Positions 21,152 to 32,659 of a stretch of DNA of 64,000 nt are shown one piece after another. A program made the position numbers and the translations under genes. The notes under the pieces were generated by a model, which was given only the letters and a program-made list of their open reading frames with translations, made no database searches and was not told the DNA's origin. Source of the DNA: Girardinichthys multiradiatus (taxonomy: Eukaryota; Chordata; Actinopteri; Cyprinodontiformes; Goodeidae); assembly GCF_021462225.1 (NCBI RefSeq), contig NC_061804.1, positions 9,785,740-9,849,739 of the forward strand, in the 5' to 3' direction. Numbering within the stretch: the first letter of the stretch is position 1; each line of letters begins with the position of its first letter.

Positions 21152-23047
21152 TTAAATGTTCAACAGAGAAACAGCCTGGGGGAAGAAACTGTCTCTGTGG
21201 CGGCTGGTTTTAGTGAACAGTGCTCTGTAGCGGCGGCCTGAAGGTAAAACTCTAAACAGTTTATGTGCAGGGTGTGTGGGGTCTGCAGAGATTTTAGCAG
21301 CTCTTTTCTTGACCCTAGACCTGTATAAGTCCTGGATGGAGGGAAGGTCAGCTCTGATTATTCTCTCTGCAGTCCTGATTATTCGTTGCAGTCTGGATCT
21401 GTCCTGTTTTGTGGATAAGCCAAACCACACTGAGATGGATGAAGACAAGACAGATTGAATGATGGCAGTGTAGAAGATGACCAGCAGCTCCTGTGGAAGG
21501 TTGAACTTCTTGAGTTGGCTCAGAAAGTACAGTCTCTGCTGGGCCTTCTTTCGAACAGTGTCTATGTGTGAAGACCATCTCAGGTCCTCAGAGATGGTGG
21601 TTCCTAAGAACCTGAAGTGGTTCACGGCCGATACAGTGTGGTTGAGGATGGTGAGGGGCGTGTATGGTAGTGGTGTTCTCCAAAAGTCCGCCACCATTTC
21701 CACAGTCTTGAGTTCAAGGTAGTTCTGACAACACCAGTGTACCAGCCGATCCACTTCCTGTCTGTATGCAGACTCATCACCGTCCTGGATCAGACCAATG
21801 ACATTGGTGTCGTCTGCAAACTTCAGGAGTTTCACGGACAAGTCCGATGAGGTGCAGTCATTTGTGTACAGAGAGAAGAGGAGTGGGGATAGAACACATC
21901 CCTGGGGGTCACCGGTACTTATTGATCTGGATCGGGAGAAGATGCTCCCCAGTCTCACCTGCTGCTGTCGGTCCGTCAGGAAGCTGTTGATCCACTGACA
22001 GGTGGAGGCTGGGATGTTGAGCTGGGTGAGCTTCTGGTGGAGGATGTCTGGTATGATGGTGTTGAAGGCCGAGCTGAAGTCTACAAACAGGATCCTGGCG
22101 TACGTCCCTGGGTGGTCGAGGTGTTGCAGGATGAAGTGTAGACCTAAATGAACTGCATCATCTGCCGACCTGTTTGCTCGTTTAGCAAACTGCAGGAGGT
22201 CCAGCAGGGGGCCTGTGATGTCTTTCAGGTGCTTCAACACCAGCCGCTCAAAGGATTTCATGACCACAGACGTCAGGGCTACAGGCCTGTAGTCATTTAA
22301 TCCTACGATGGTGGGTTTCTTGGGCACCGGGATGATGGTGGATCGTTTGAGGCAGTAGGGGACCTCTCACTTCTCCAATGACTTGTTGAAGATCCTTGTG
22401 AAGATCGGAGCGAGTTGATTTGCGCTGGCTTTCAGGCATGATGGGGAGACGTTATCAGGTCCTCCAGCTTTCTTTGTTTTCATGCGCTGAAAGAGCCTGT
22501 TTACTTCTTCCTCGGAGATCTTTAGTGCAGGCAGAGGATCTGATGGTGGGGGGTTGGTAGCTTTATGGGAGGAATTTGTTCCTGAATGGGATGTGGAGGA
22601 GATGGTTTGAGGTGTGAATGGCTTCTTGTCATGTCTGCAGTAGAAGCCATTCAGACGGTTGGCCAGGAGACGACTCTGTTCAAGATGGGTGGGGGGGCTC
22701 CTATAGGCAGTCAGGTTTCTCAGACCGGTCCATACAGCTGAAGTGTCACCAGTAGAAAGGTTGTTCTTCAGCTTCTCACTGTAGCTTCTCTTGGCTGCTT
22801 TGATCTCCTTTGTTAGTCTGTTCCTGGCCTGCCTGTACCGCGCCCAATCTCTACTGCTGTGAGCTTCTTCCTTTTCCCTGTGCAGATTCCTGAGGTGTGG
22901 AGTAAACCATGGCTTGTTGTTCCCAAAGGTGCAGAAGGTCTTGGTCTGCACACACATGTCCTCACAGAAACTGATGTATGATGTCACCACATCAATTAGT
23001 TGGTTTAAGTCAGTGGCTGAGGTTTCAAAAACAGTCCAGTCATTCAA
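21152..23047 (-). pseudogene. LINE reverse transcriptase region (copy B)
   Basis: From 23047 downwards: a linker (NKPWFTPHLRNLHREKEEA, RYRQARNRLTKEIKAAKRSY), then the same reverse transcriptase as copy A with [34 protein letters not shown] and [12 protein letters not shown] nonsense change (TGT to TGA relative to copy A) at 22367-22369 splits the frame; the 391 codons after it are open. GDPQGC replaces GAPQGC of copy A. The reading frame ends with LLNI just before the untranslated tail. Copy B is thus inactive but only lightly mutated. Confidence 0.85.
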
Positions 23048-23917
23048 AGCAGGCCTGTAGCATCTGCTTTGATTCCTCAGTCCACTTCTTAACAGTGTGA
23101 ACCTTGGGTTTGGAAGCTCTTAGTCTCTGTCTGTAGGTTGGGATGAGGTGGATTAGATAATGATCTGAAAAACCCAGAGCAGCCCTGGTAACAGCATGAT
23201 ATGAGTCCTTTAAAGCTGTGTAACAATGGTCCAGTGTGTTTTTGTCTCTGGTGGGACACTTAATATGTTGTCTGTATTTGGGGAGTTCATGGGAGAGGTT
23301 TGCTCTGTTAAAATCTCCCAGTATTATGATGAAAGAGTCCGTGTATTTTTTCTCCATGTCTGTAATCAGCTCAGCAAGATGTTTTTCAGCGGCAGAAGTG
23401 CAGCCATACGCTGGAAAATATGAGCCGATTATTATAAACGAGGAAAACGGTTTACAGATTATGGAAAATGACTCCAGATCAGGACTACATGTTTTTCCAG
23501 CACTTTTACGTCTCTGCACCAACCTTCATTTATATAAAAGCAGATTCTGCCTCCTCGCTTCTTCCCCAATAGCTCCGCGCTGCCATCCGCTCTGAACAGC
23601 TGGAAGTCCGGCATCAGCAGTGCGCGGTCCGGGATGTTTTCACTCAGTCATGTCTCGGTGAAGCAGAGAACCGCTGATCCGCGGAGGTCCGTGTTTTTAC
23701 CGGTGAGAAGAAGCAGCTCGTCCATCTTGTTGTTGAGAGAGCGGACATTTGCCAGGTGGATTGAAGGCAGTGGTGTGCGAAGTCCTCTTTGGCGGAGCTT
23801 TACCAGCACGCTTTCCCCTTCGACGCTTTCGGCACAGTATCCCGTATAGCGCCGCAGCTCCGCTTGCCAGGAGCTCAATAAACCTCCGATCGATGAAAGA
23901 TGGTGACAAAATCCCAA
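23040..23917 (-). pseudogene. LINE AP-type endonuclease region (copy B)
   Basis: The N-terminal endonuclease nicks the target DNA in this LINE group. Visible motifs: LANVRSLNNKMDEL and VLCFTET near 23760-23650, FRADGS...GGRICFYIN near 23590-23530, IIILGDFNRANL near 23320 (the catalytic GDFN block), and GFSDHYLIHLIPTYR near 23170-23120 (catalytic SDH). The frame is broken by TGA in place of the usual tryptophan codon after FTET (23648-23650), by a frameshift around 23460-23500 and by another at about 23040. Confidence 0.85.
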
Positions 23918-24036
23918 GACAAGACTCTGATGTTGAGAAGTTCCTCTCTACTGAATGAGACCACAGAACTGTGGCTCGAAAAACATACAAAATACACAAA
24001 GAAAGAGAGAGCGAAGCTCCAAGGCGGCCATCGTCG

Positions 24037-24048
24037 GCGCCATCTTGG
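24037..24048 (-). promoter_or_regulatory. YY1-like initiator at the LINE 5' end
   Basis: On the minus strand the LINE begins near CAAGATGGCGCC, which matches the YY1 core AAnATGGCGnC. YY1 sites at the 5' end are known to set transcription start in mammalian L1; here the role is inferred from position and motif. Confidence 0.45.
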
Positions 24049-24215
24049 TTAATGATCGATATGATCGATGATCATATGACACCCTTCGATCCAGTTTGAA
24101 CAGTTATGTCTTTTTACCAGCAAAGAGATATTAGCGCGCTGTGCCTCTCCTGTCCCGATGATCACCAGTGTGGAAGAGGCAGGATGTAGTAAGAGCGGTG
24201 CTTTTATTTGGACAG

Positions 24216-24267
24216 TGACGTCACTGGAAGTCCGCAGTTACCCCTTTTCCTTGGCTGCGCCGGAAGT
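24216..24267. promoter_or_regulatory. CRE and ETS motif pair
   Basis: TGACGTCA at 24216-24223 and CCGGAAGT at 24260-24267, in a short CpG-bearing stretch upstream of the minus-strand LINE. Such pairs are typical of TATA-less vertebrate promoters. It could belong to the LINE's own 5' region or to the host locus; I see no host exon attached. Confidence 0.4.
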
Positions 24268-24299
24268 AGGTTAAATGCAATTTATTTTGAAAGTTCCAG

Positions 24300-25084
24300 A
24301 AAAGTTGTACCGGAGTTTTAATGTTGAAATCCATGGCTGTTGGAGGTGTCAATTACAGTTTGCTGGACAACTGTCAACTCAGCAGTCTTCCCTATAATTG
24401 GTCAATATATAGCATGACAATAACATTACATTTATGTATTAAAAATACTTTTTTACTCATAGTTGAGAAACTGAATTTTGCATTTTTCTCTTTTGCATTT
24501 TTATTTCTTAAAATATGTCGCTCTATATGCGGTTCTCTATAAAATCGGACTTTCACTGTTTGAATTGAGTTACTAAGACAACTGAACTTTAGGAAATTTT
24601 CTGAGATGCACCTGTATATGTTTCAGCACACCTTCACTGTGGTGGCACATCCTTAAATTTCTGGTCTTTCTGCAGCAAATGGATTAAATAGGAAGGAGTT
24701 TAGAATGCTGGCTTGACCTGCCAGTTTCTGAAATTTCTGGTCACACTGTTCTTTGTGATGTATATTTATTGAGGCTACAACCAGCATTCAGGAATCTGTT
24801 CCCCTGAAAGGACAGGACATCTTCAGAGGTCCATGTTTTCCAGGTCTGAGACACTGAGAGCACTTGGGATATTCAGCTTATGGGTTTTATTTGAACTCTG
24901 TTGTTTTAAAATTCAATCCTCACTGTTTCGGGCTATCCCCAATTTTGTATCACTATACTGCAGCAGGAGTTCTCCAATAACTACCAGTGATCTCTAGTCT
25001 GACAGGTGATGAAGTCATCATGGTTGTATTCTTTAATAAGCTTGCATCATACATCCATCAGTTCAGTACTTTTCTGTAGTCCTG
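24300..25084. other. No gene recognised
   Basis: AT-rich. The 73-codon frame at 24321 has no known domain. Confidence 0.4.
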
Positions 25085-25350
25085 TTAAGCCAGATAACAC
25101 AACTAGTGAATCAGCCAATCACTTGGCACCAACCCTATGAATTTAGGCATCCAGACTCAGTGAAGATGACTTGCTGATATTCAAACCGAGCATGAAAATG
25201 GTAAAGAAACGGGATTTACGTGACTTTTAATGTGATATAATTTTTGGTGCAAGATAGGTCGATCTGAGTATTTCAGAAACCTATGATCTACTGGGATCTA
25301 CTATAATCTCATGTTTACAGACTTGTGACAGAGTTGAGAAAATATCCAGT
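25085..25350 (+). mobile_element. Tc1/mariner 5' fragment, family shared with 39240-39470
   Basis: Contains CAGCCAATCACTTGGCA, TTTAGGCATCCAGACTC, a CAAACCGAGCATGAAAATGG block and GTATTTCAGAAACC, the region around the transposase start and first helix-turn-helix of a widespread fish Tc1 family. A second fragment of the same region lies at 39240-39470. Confidence 0.65.
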
Positions 25351-25469
25351 GAGCAGCAGATGTTTGGACATCAGTAACTTACTGATTTCCAATGGTATAA
25401 CAGATTCACCAGAGGTAGGTAGAGCAGGCAATAGATTTACTCAAGTAAGAGTAGAATTACTTCAATATG

Positions 25470-25655
25470 CACTAGATAGCCAGAGGTATTGTGTCACACC
25501 ACCAAATCAATGAGTCTTGGTGTTCCAATCATTTCCATGGCTGCAGGTGCAGAACCTCAACCTTCTTAACACCTTTGGGATGAATTAGAGCAGAAGCTGC
25601 TATGCTGGTTTTCTCATCTAACAATGAACACGTTCCTAAACCTTGTGGATGTCGG
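25470..25655 (+). mobile_element. Tc1/mariner C-terminal scrap
   Basis: Holds GAACCTCAACC, ACACCTTTGGGATGAATTAG (the complement-free coding sequence for the HLWDEL motif after the catalytic glutamate) and TTCCTAAACCTTGTGGATG. It comes from a different Tc1 family than the adjacent fragment at 25085-25350, with the middle of the element missing. Confidence 0.6.
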
Positions 25656-26480
25656 TGTTTTGGTTTCTGTGTGTGTTTGTGTTTTTGTCTGCACTTTGTT
25701 TTCAGTTTCCAGATGCTGCTGGAGTTTCTCAGGTGTGCTGGGTGACAGGTGCGACTGATCTGCTGATTGTATTGGAGGAGTATTTAAGCAGGAGGCTGCC
25801 AGCACTTTGATCCTAGAGTGTTTGCCTTCAGGGGTAACAAGCACAGCCACTTCTAAGTTATGCTTTGTTCTTTGTCACTAAGCTGATGTTTTTTATGTTC
25901 CTTCGCAGGCAGAAACCTGAACCTTCTGATCATTCGTTTTTGAACTTTGACTTCGGTTCCAGACGTTTCTGGACGATCAAGATTACCTATGTTTGGTGGA
26001 TTTCGTTTGGATTTTGTTTCCAAGTACCAAGCTGGCAGCTTCCTGTTGTCCTCCGTCTCCTGAACCGAAGGCAGAAGCGTACCCTGTCCACCCTCCAACG
26101 CAAGTACCTGAACATTGAATTAATTCCTGAACTCACCAGAACTCACTCTGCAGCTCAAGTAAACCATCTGCATTTTCTCCGCTTCACACACCTGGGTCCC
26201 GACTCCCTCTACCCCTGGCAACTTGACTTCACTCACTTAGTAAGCCGTTCTACTATTAACATAATTACTTCTCGTTTATTCCTCAAGATTATAGTTCTTG
26301 TTTTCACCAGTTCTCCTTCCCCTCTATCCATGCAGCTGGCGATTCTTCTGTTCACGTTCCAGTTTCACTTTGTAAATAAAACACCTTTCACTAATTCAGT
26401 TGTGCTTCCGAGTGTTCTCCTGTATGTTGGTCAGATCTATCTCGAACAAAATGACAGTGGAAGATGTTTACAGAATAGTT
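25656..26480. repeat. Possible solo LTR or T-rich dispersed repeat
   Basis: T/C-rich sequence with a GTATTTAAGC box near 25780 that could be a TATA region, and a late TTTGTAAATAAAACACC block with AATAAA (about 26365). This layout resembles a retrotransposon LTR, but I found no clear paired ends or target duplication. The long plus-strand frame from 25865 has no recognisable domain and is probably accidental. Confidence 0.25.
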
Positions 26481-26782
26481 AAAGTCATTGTTGCGGACAA
26501 ACCCTTTTGGCAATGTAGTGTAACTATTATCTTTTTTTTTTTTGCAAATTAAATCAGATGTTACAATCAAACAGTTACCGTGTCTCCTGCTGTCGCTCTC
26601 TTCCTATGTCCAGTTTTGCCCTGAAGGAAGCCGTCACTTTCCCAGTGACCCTGGTGGAAGATTGTTGTCATGGCCGCAAGACGCCTTAATGAACTAATGA
26701 ATAACCTCAGCTCAGACACATTAGTGTCTGCGTTGAGGGCGCAGAGGGAGGGAGGTAGGAGTGGGATGGGTTGGGTCGGAGC

Positions 26783-26783
<1 letters not shown>

Positions 26784-26824
<41 letters not shown>
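26784..26824. repeat. (AC)n microsatellite
   Basis: About 20 AC units, uninterrupted. Confidence 0.95.
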
Positions 26825-26829
<5 letters not shown>

Positions 26830-27451
26830 GCTTGGTTAAACAGTCATGGGGACCCAGGTGGCAGATTTTTCCCAAATGTAGTGAATCAAAATTTGGTCTG
26901 AGCAGCTCTTAACCAGCTGCAAGCATCTCATTCATCCTTCTCTGATTACGTTAATAAGGTGTCTAGTACTGTTTCAGCTATAGAGATGTTAGAGCATAGG
27001 AGAGATCTTCTGTGTTTGTGAAACATTTTATTTTTGTACCAGCGCTGATATTTCACAGTGACACTATGTGGGAGCTTATGGTTCTTGTCAGACAAAACCA
27101 TCAGCTCATTATGCTCCATTTGCATCAATCCTACCTCCACTACAACCAATTACCATATAGGAGGAAATGTAGCTTTCACCAGATACTAATATTTCATAGA
27201 GTTCCCCTGATTTAGTTTAACCATTTTGTTAATTGGAAAAGCTCATCTCAACAAATCTGAACAAAGAGGTAAATAATAATCAGCAAAAATTGGAGTAGAG
27301 CTTATTCATACATTGTACGTGGGTCCCTGATGATTTTATACTATAAAATAGGGGAGCAAAGTGAGCGGAGTTATCTGCTTCCTTATTTTTCCCATTTCAT
27401 AGTGCCTCAGCTTTATGCTGATTTAATAAGCCTAATAAGAATAAGACTAAA
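26825..27451. other. No gene recognised
   Basis: AT-rich; nothing supported. Confidence 0.4.
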
Positions 27452-29584
27452 TTAAAGCTGCAAACAGCCTTGAAGGCCCTCGCACCTCAGCGCAACTCGG
27501 CATGTGCAGCGACCGCGGGAGCCTGGCATCACCAGCTACGCATGACTGACGAGGCTGCCATTAGGTTCCACACATAGCCACTAGGAGGGACTGTGAGCGA
27601 CATGTCATATGATCTTCGGTAGTGCAGAGTTCTCATCTGGCGAGAAGCATATCAAATTTGGGGGAAATCCGATCTTCCAGATGGAAGCTGTTGTTTCAGT
27701 TGTTTATTAGTGCGCGGAGCTGAAACAATGTCATGAACTGACTGGGGCAACATGTTCAGCATTGATCCCTGATGATGTATACTACATTTCAAGTGGATCC
27801 GATGACGTATCAGGGAGATAGAGCACTTGAAATGTCCTAGGGGGCGCTGTTGATCCAAGTTTCAATGTAATCCAATAGAGCTGTTTGGGGGCTGACAAAG
27901 ATCAACCATATTCAGTTTGGAGTGAATCGGACCATGCATGTGTTATTTAGAGCCAAATGTATGGCCGTGGCGTGACATCAGAATTCGCCACGCCGTCATA
28001 GCCACACCATCCAGCCAAACCAATCAGTACTAGACACAAACCCAGACCATCATGTTATCTGTCATTTGGGACAGTTTCATGTTGATTAGGTGGAGGGGAT
28101 AAAACATGGACCGCACTAAGTGAAACATTGCACTTCCTGTTCTCAGGGGGCGGGGCTTCAGTGATGTCAGCATCTGATCAGTGAATATTGTTCAGACCTA
28201 GAGGGAGATCAATCCCAGAAGGTTTCATGTGTCTGTGACTTTCCTTGTTGGAGCTATATCAATTTCCTCTTTTATGGCGAGAAGTCATATTTTGAGGCGT
28301 GGCCACGCCCACACGCTTTCATGTATCAAAAAGCTTTTGATAACTTTTGATCCCCAATGCGTTAAGAGTATAATGAGTGATTTTGAAGTCTCTAAGTCAA
28401 AAGCTGTAGGAGGAGTTCGGTCAGATATGCGGGCTAGAAACGGCCAAATCAGGGTCAAAATGGCAAATTCATTCCAAAATGGGCGACTTCCTGTTGGGTT
28501 TGGACCAATGCTCCAAGAGACTTTTTTTGTAGGTCCTGAGAAGTTACATATGTGTACCAAATTTCAGATTCCTCGGTCAAAGCATGGCTTGAGGCTGATT
28601 TTTTTTTATTTTCTAGGGGGCGCTGTGGACGAATTAGGCCACACCCACCAAATATGTCATCAGATCTCTGTTGGGGACTGGACAAGGATCAATCACATTG
28701 AATTTGATGCAGATCAGTTGATGTATGTGGAAATTAGGCCCAAACGTATGGCCATGGCGTGATGTCCAACTTCGCCGCGCCACCACGGCCACACCCTTTT
28801 ATGAAAAGTCACTGTGCTTCAAACGAAGTTAGACCCACTAGTTATCAGTCACCTGACACAGTTTCAAGTTGATTGAGTGTAGACAGCCAGATAGCGACCT
28901 TTCCCAGTAACAAAAGTTACTTCCTGTTCTCAGGGGGCGTGGCTTTGATGATGTCAGCATATGACCCTATAGGATCGTTGGGAACCCGAAGATCCTCCCT
29001 CATGCCAACTTTGGTGTGATTTGGCATTTCTTTGGGAAAGTTATTGCATTTTTTCACTTTGAGCCCAAAGGCCAAGTTCGTGCCCTGGCCACGCCCCCTA
29101 AACATGGCCAAAAACTCACGATTTTGATAACTTTTAATCCCCCATGCCTTATCTGCATGTAGACCAAATATGAAGACGATAGCTCAAAATCCCTAGGAGG
29201 AGTTCGTTAAAGTTCGAGGTGAGTAAAAGTGAAAAACAGCCAAAAATTGGCCTTTGACCCAAAATGGACGACTTCCTGTGCGTTTTAGGGCATACCCCCA
29301 AGATACTTTTTTTCTTGGTTTGAGGAGCTCTACCTGTGTGCCAAATTTCAGATGTCTATGACTTATGGTTTGGCCTGTCTCACGTTTGGGGGCGTGCCTA
29401 AGAGGTTTGGTCACGCCCACTGACGACGACATTAAAAACTAAAATTTCACGCCGGGGACAATTTTGGGTAAAGTCTTACGCGTTTTGGTTCATGGCAAAG
29501 CCCCCATATTGCCCTGCCAAAAGTCCCCGGAATAATAATAAATAAAAATTCTTGCGATTACAGTTTTCCTGCTCGGGCCTAATT
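27452..29584. mobile_element. 2.1-kb non-coding fish repeat with internal duplication
   Basis: Starts TTAAAGCTGCAAACAGCC and ends CTGCTCGGGCCTAA, which I recognise as the borders of a dispersed fish repeat. Inside, blocks recur with a spacing of about 785 bp: GGGGGCGCTGT at 27840 and 28617, GGCGTGACATCA/GGCGTGATGTCC at 27968 and 28756, TTCCTGTTCTCAGGGGGCG at 28136 and 28921, and CGACTTCCTGT at 28490 and 29268. It encodes nothing convincing; a 177-codon frame at 28229 is an accident of the repeat. A shorter copy lies at 32660-32990. Superfamily unknown. Confidence 0.7.
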
Positions 29585-30185
29585 GTGTTTAGTTTAAAAA
29601 CAGTTGTTGGGAGCTTCATTGCAATAGACTGCATGACACCTGCGTGTGATTGCATGTCACTGCAGTAGGCTGGTTAGTCTGAGGGGCTTGCACCTGAATG
29701 GTCCAATGCGGCACAAAGTTTGCTGTTGTACCTTCACTGATTTACAGTGAATGAGAGAGATGCAGCACTGTTATAGCACATACAAAGCAGGTTCAGATCC
29801 ATTTACCTTCCTCTTACCATCCTCTTATAACAGATCATGTTGAGATGAGGCGGGATTTATTTCCACATTAGACTGAGTTGGACTAAATCAATGAAGAGAA
29901 GGAGGAAGGTGGATAATATGAATTAACCAAGACCTGAGTTTGTCAGATTGCAAAGAGGCATCAGATTTTTGTTCGTCAAAATAATTGGGAACAAAAACAT
30001 AAGTTTACTTCCTCACCTCCAAAAATTGGGAGCAGTTGCTCCATTTGCTCTGTTATTCAGGCGCCTATGACCTCGTGTAGTTCCTCTGATTACAAACATT
30101 TTTGTAAATATGTATATAAACAGTTTTTTACTTAAAAGAATGAGTTGGTTGAATATATATGTCTTGTTTTCATCTGGGCACTCTG
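29585..30185. other. No gene recognised
   Basis: AT-rich; nothing supported. Confidence 0.4.
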
Positions 30186-30189
30186 ACCG

Positions 30190-30660
30190 GTTAAGTGTTT
30201 ATCAGAGATACAGCCTAGGGGAAGAAAATGTCTCTGTGGTTTTAGCAGACAGCGCTCTGCAGTGCCGACCTGAAGGTAAAAGCCCTAGACAGTTTGTGTG
30301 CAGGATGTGTGGGGTCTGCAGAGATGTTAGCTGCTCTCTTCCTGACCCCAGACCTGTACAGGTCCTGGATAGAGGGAAAGTCAGCCCTGGTGATTCTCTC
30401 TGCAGCACTTATTGTTCGTTGCAGTCTGTCCTGTTTTGTGAATGAGCCAAACCACACTGAGATGGAAGAAGACAGGACAGACTGAATGATGGCAGTGTAG
30501 AAGATGACCAGCAGCTCATCTGGAAAGGTTGTACTTCCTGAGTTCCCTCTTTGTTGGGCCTTTTCACGAACTGTGTGTGTAAAGACCATCTCAGGTCCCA
30601 AGAAAGGGCGGTTCCTAGGAACCGAAGGTGATCCACAGCAGACGTCAGGTTCCCAGGAAC
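30190..30660 (-). mobile_element. CR1/L2-group LINE fragment (copy C)
   Basis: Minus-strand C-terminal reverse transcriptase of the same family as copies A and B. Motifs [37 protein letters not shown] and [14 protein letters not shown] are clear, with small deletions (for example after TKQDR) and frame changes at the upstream end (near 30540). Both the 5' two thirds and the 3' tail are missing. Confidence 0.85.
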
Positions 30661-31210
30661 CCCCCTTTCTCACCCTTTCTATAAAAATTAGACCTGATTT
30701 CTTTACAATGTACAACTAAGATTTGTAATATATTTGATTTTGTTTTTCAGTAAATCCCCTTTCGATACGTTAAGAAAGGGAGCATGCTCTGAAAGTTGCT
30801 TGGTTTCTTTTCTTCTCCAGATTTTGTGAATGGCCTCTCATTCCCACCCCTTCCTCTGTGAGAGTCTGTCCAAATCACCAATTCCTGACTTCGTCTGGCA
30901 CTCCTGTGGTGAAACACTCTGCCCCCCAATCTGTGTGAGCAGAGCAGCCAGTGTGTGGGCTTACCTCAGGCTACAGACACATGATGATGATAAACTACAA
31001 TGTCCTGCTTCAGTTTTCTTCCTCCTTTGTGCTGTCGGCATGATTTAATTCACTGCCCCAGTCTTTACTTCTGCTGTCTGAACAAGTTAAAGCTGGTTTG
31101 GTTTAATACTGTTATCCTATCCTGGAGACTGGACATCATCAAAAATACATTTGAAGAATGAAATGGATGTACTTTTAAGATGGTAAAAACTTCTTTACAG
31201 ATAATTTATA
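30661..31210. other. No gene recognised
   Basis: No supported feature. The stretch 30830-31048 is open on the plus strand but shows no domain. Confidence 0.4.
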
Positions 31211-31214
31211 ATCC

Positions 31215-31412
31215 TAATTCTCTTGAACTTCACGGCAGCTTTTGACACTATCAACAACGGCCATCTTCTATCCCACTTCACTCAACATCACCGGCGTTGC
31301 TCTGTCCTACTTCAGATTCTATCTTTCTAAGAGAAAAATGCACCTCTGTTCCATGTGGTTCCTCAAGGTTCTGTGCTTGGTTCACTTGTTTTAATCCTCT
31401 ATATAGGTGCAG
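31215..31412 (+). mobile_element. LINE reverse transcriptase scrap
   Basis: Reads LNFTAAFDTINNGHLLS, then ITGVALSYFRFYLSKRK, then WFLKVLCL with frame noise, matching the D-AAFDTI, GITG-LSWFRSYLS and VPQGSVL blocks of CR1-group reverse transcriptases. It is a different family from copies A to C. Confidence 0.65.
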
Positions 31413-31494
31413 TTTATTTTGATGATTATTCCTTACAGCTAATGAAAGTCTAAAACTCAGAAAATTGGAACATTATATAAGACCAATACGTATA

Positions 31495-31680
31495 AGACCA
31501 CCACCGTGTTTCACTGTTTGTATTGTGTGTTCAGTGATAGTTACTTCTGATGGCTTTCTTTCAACAGTGGATTTCTTTTTGCCATTGTTCCATTAAGTCC
31601 AGATTCTACAACACAGGTAAGTTTTTCTGTCAACAGATTCTCCCACCTGAGCTAAGGATCTCTGCAGATCTTCCATAATT
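31495..31680 (-). mobile_element. Tc1/mariner remnant
   Basis: Contains CCACCACCGTGTTTCACTG, then GGCTTTCTTTCAACAGTGG and GATTCTCCCACCTGAGCTAAGG, complement of the middle and N-terminal part of a common Tc1 transposase. I believe this is the family whose end lies at 4820-5007. Large deletion between the first and second blocks. Confidence 0.65.
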
Positions 31681-32390
31681 GTATAGCGTCATTTTTCATG
31701 TATTATTACTTCTGACAATTTGTAAGGAGCAAAGTGGCAACAAATTGTACTGTACAAACTTTATTTGTGAATATGTTGTTTCAGAGTTTAAATGCATACA
31801 ACAGAACCAAACACATTGGTATTGGCTTGTATTTCTACTAGTAGGTAGTACTGTAGCTATTAACAAATACCACTGGTTTTCCAACTTGTACCTTGAACAA
31901 GCTTCACTTGGGTCTGACGTCATTCCCAGATCTGGTTCTGGATCACGAGGCACACTGAAAACAGCGATGATCCCAACAGGGCACCTTATGGACTTCCCTG
32001 GAAAGCTATAGGTGCATTTTAGTGACTTTCATTGAATTCCCTCTCCTGCTGTGAGTGAGAAATAATTCCCTTTCTGTTGATTTTTCAACCCCTTGAAACT
32101 TTTCGGCAGGTAAGTAATAAAAACTAGAATTCAGTGCCTCCATGGCATGCATCCCCCTGAACTGACATAAAAGAATCAAATACTTGATTGCATGTTTTCA
32201 ACCTCCATTCATGTGCCTCTTCTTCCTGCGTTATTATTGGATGACGTAAGGAGGCTTTGAGGTGAGATAAGTAAAGGAGACAGGTAGCATTACAAAGACA
32301 GCCTATAAGTTAAGATGTACATTTTTCAGTTGTTACAGTGGTTTCAGCAAACATCAGAAATGACAGCAGAACACAGAAGTATGAAGAGAG
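31681..32390. other. No gene recognised
   Basis: AT-rich; nothing supported. Confidence 0.4.
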
Positions 32391-32612
32391 AGCTTAAATC
32401 CCTTTATTGCTCTTGCATCTTATACTGCTCTATATTTACTCTCACTCACTTAAAACTGTGCACATATATTTATATTATATTGTAGATATGTTTATACTGT
32501 TTAATTTGTACTGTATTGCACTGACTACGCCAAAACAAATTCCTTGTATGTCCAAAAACGTACTTGGCAATAAAGCTTTTCTGATTCTGATTCTGATTCT
32601 GATTCATGATAA
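32391..32612 (+). mobile_element. LINE 3' tail fragment
   Basis: Ends ACTTGGCAATAAAGC followed by four GATTCT-type units, and carries AAATTCCTTGTATGT upstream; both blocks are shared with the 3' end of LINE copy A (14050-14104). A 3'-terminal insertion of about 220 bp. Confidence 0.75.
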
Positions 32613-32659
32613 CCTATGAGGACTTTTTAGATCATTGGTAGAATCGTACTGATAAAATA

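Larger units (their letters stand above)
21012..24048 (-). mobile_element. CR1/L2-group LINE, nearly full length (copy B)
   Basis: About 3.04 kb on the minus strand, with 5' untranslated region, endonuclease and reverse transcriptase in order. It shares its 3' region with copy A (12431-14104) up to a GGAGTCAAATTCCTT block, then stops: the last 45 or so bases, including the AATAAAGC and GATTCT tail, are missing. The 5' end lies around a CAAGATGGCGCC block. A short inserted segment (about 21122-21150) is absent from copy A. Confidence 0.85.

Noticed and set aside
25865..26482. 205-codon open frame on the plus strand
   Set aside because: Low-complexity hydrophobic and basic translation, overlapped by an opposite frame, in a T-rich repeat-like block; no motif or splice context.
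28229..28762. 177-codon open frame on the plus strand
   Set aside because: It lies wholly inside the non-coding repeat at 27452-29584, its halves echo the repeat's internal duplication, and no domain is visible.
30830..31048. Host exon candidate
   Set aside because: Cysteine-containing open frame without acceptor/donor pair or recognisable domain.
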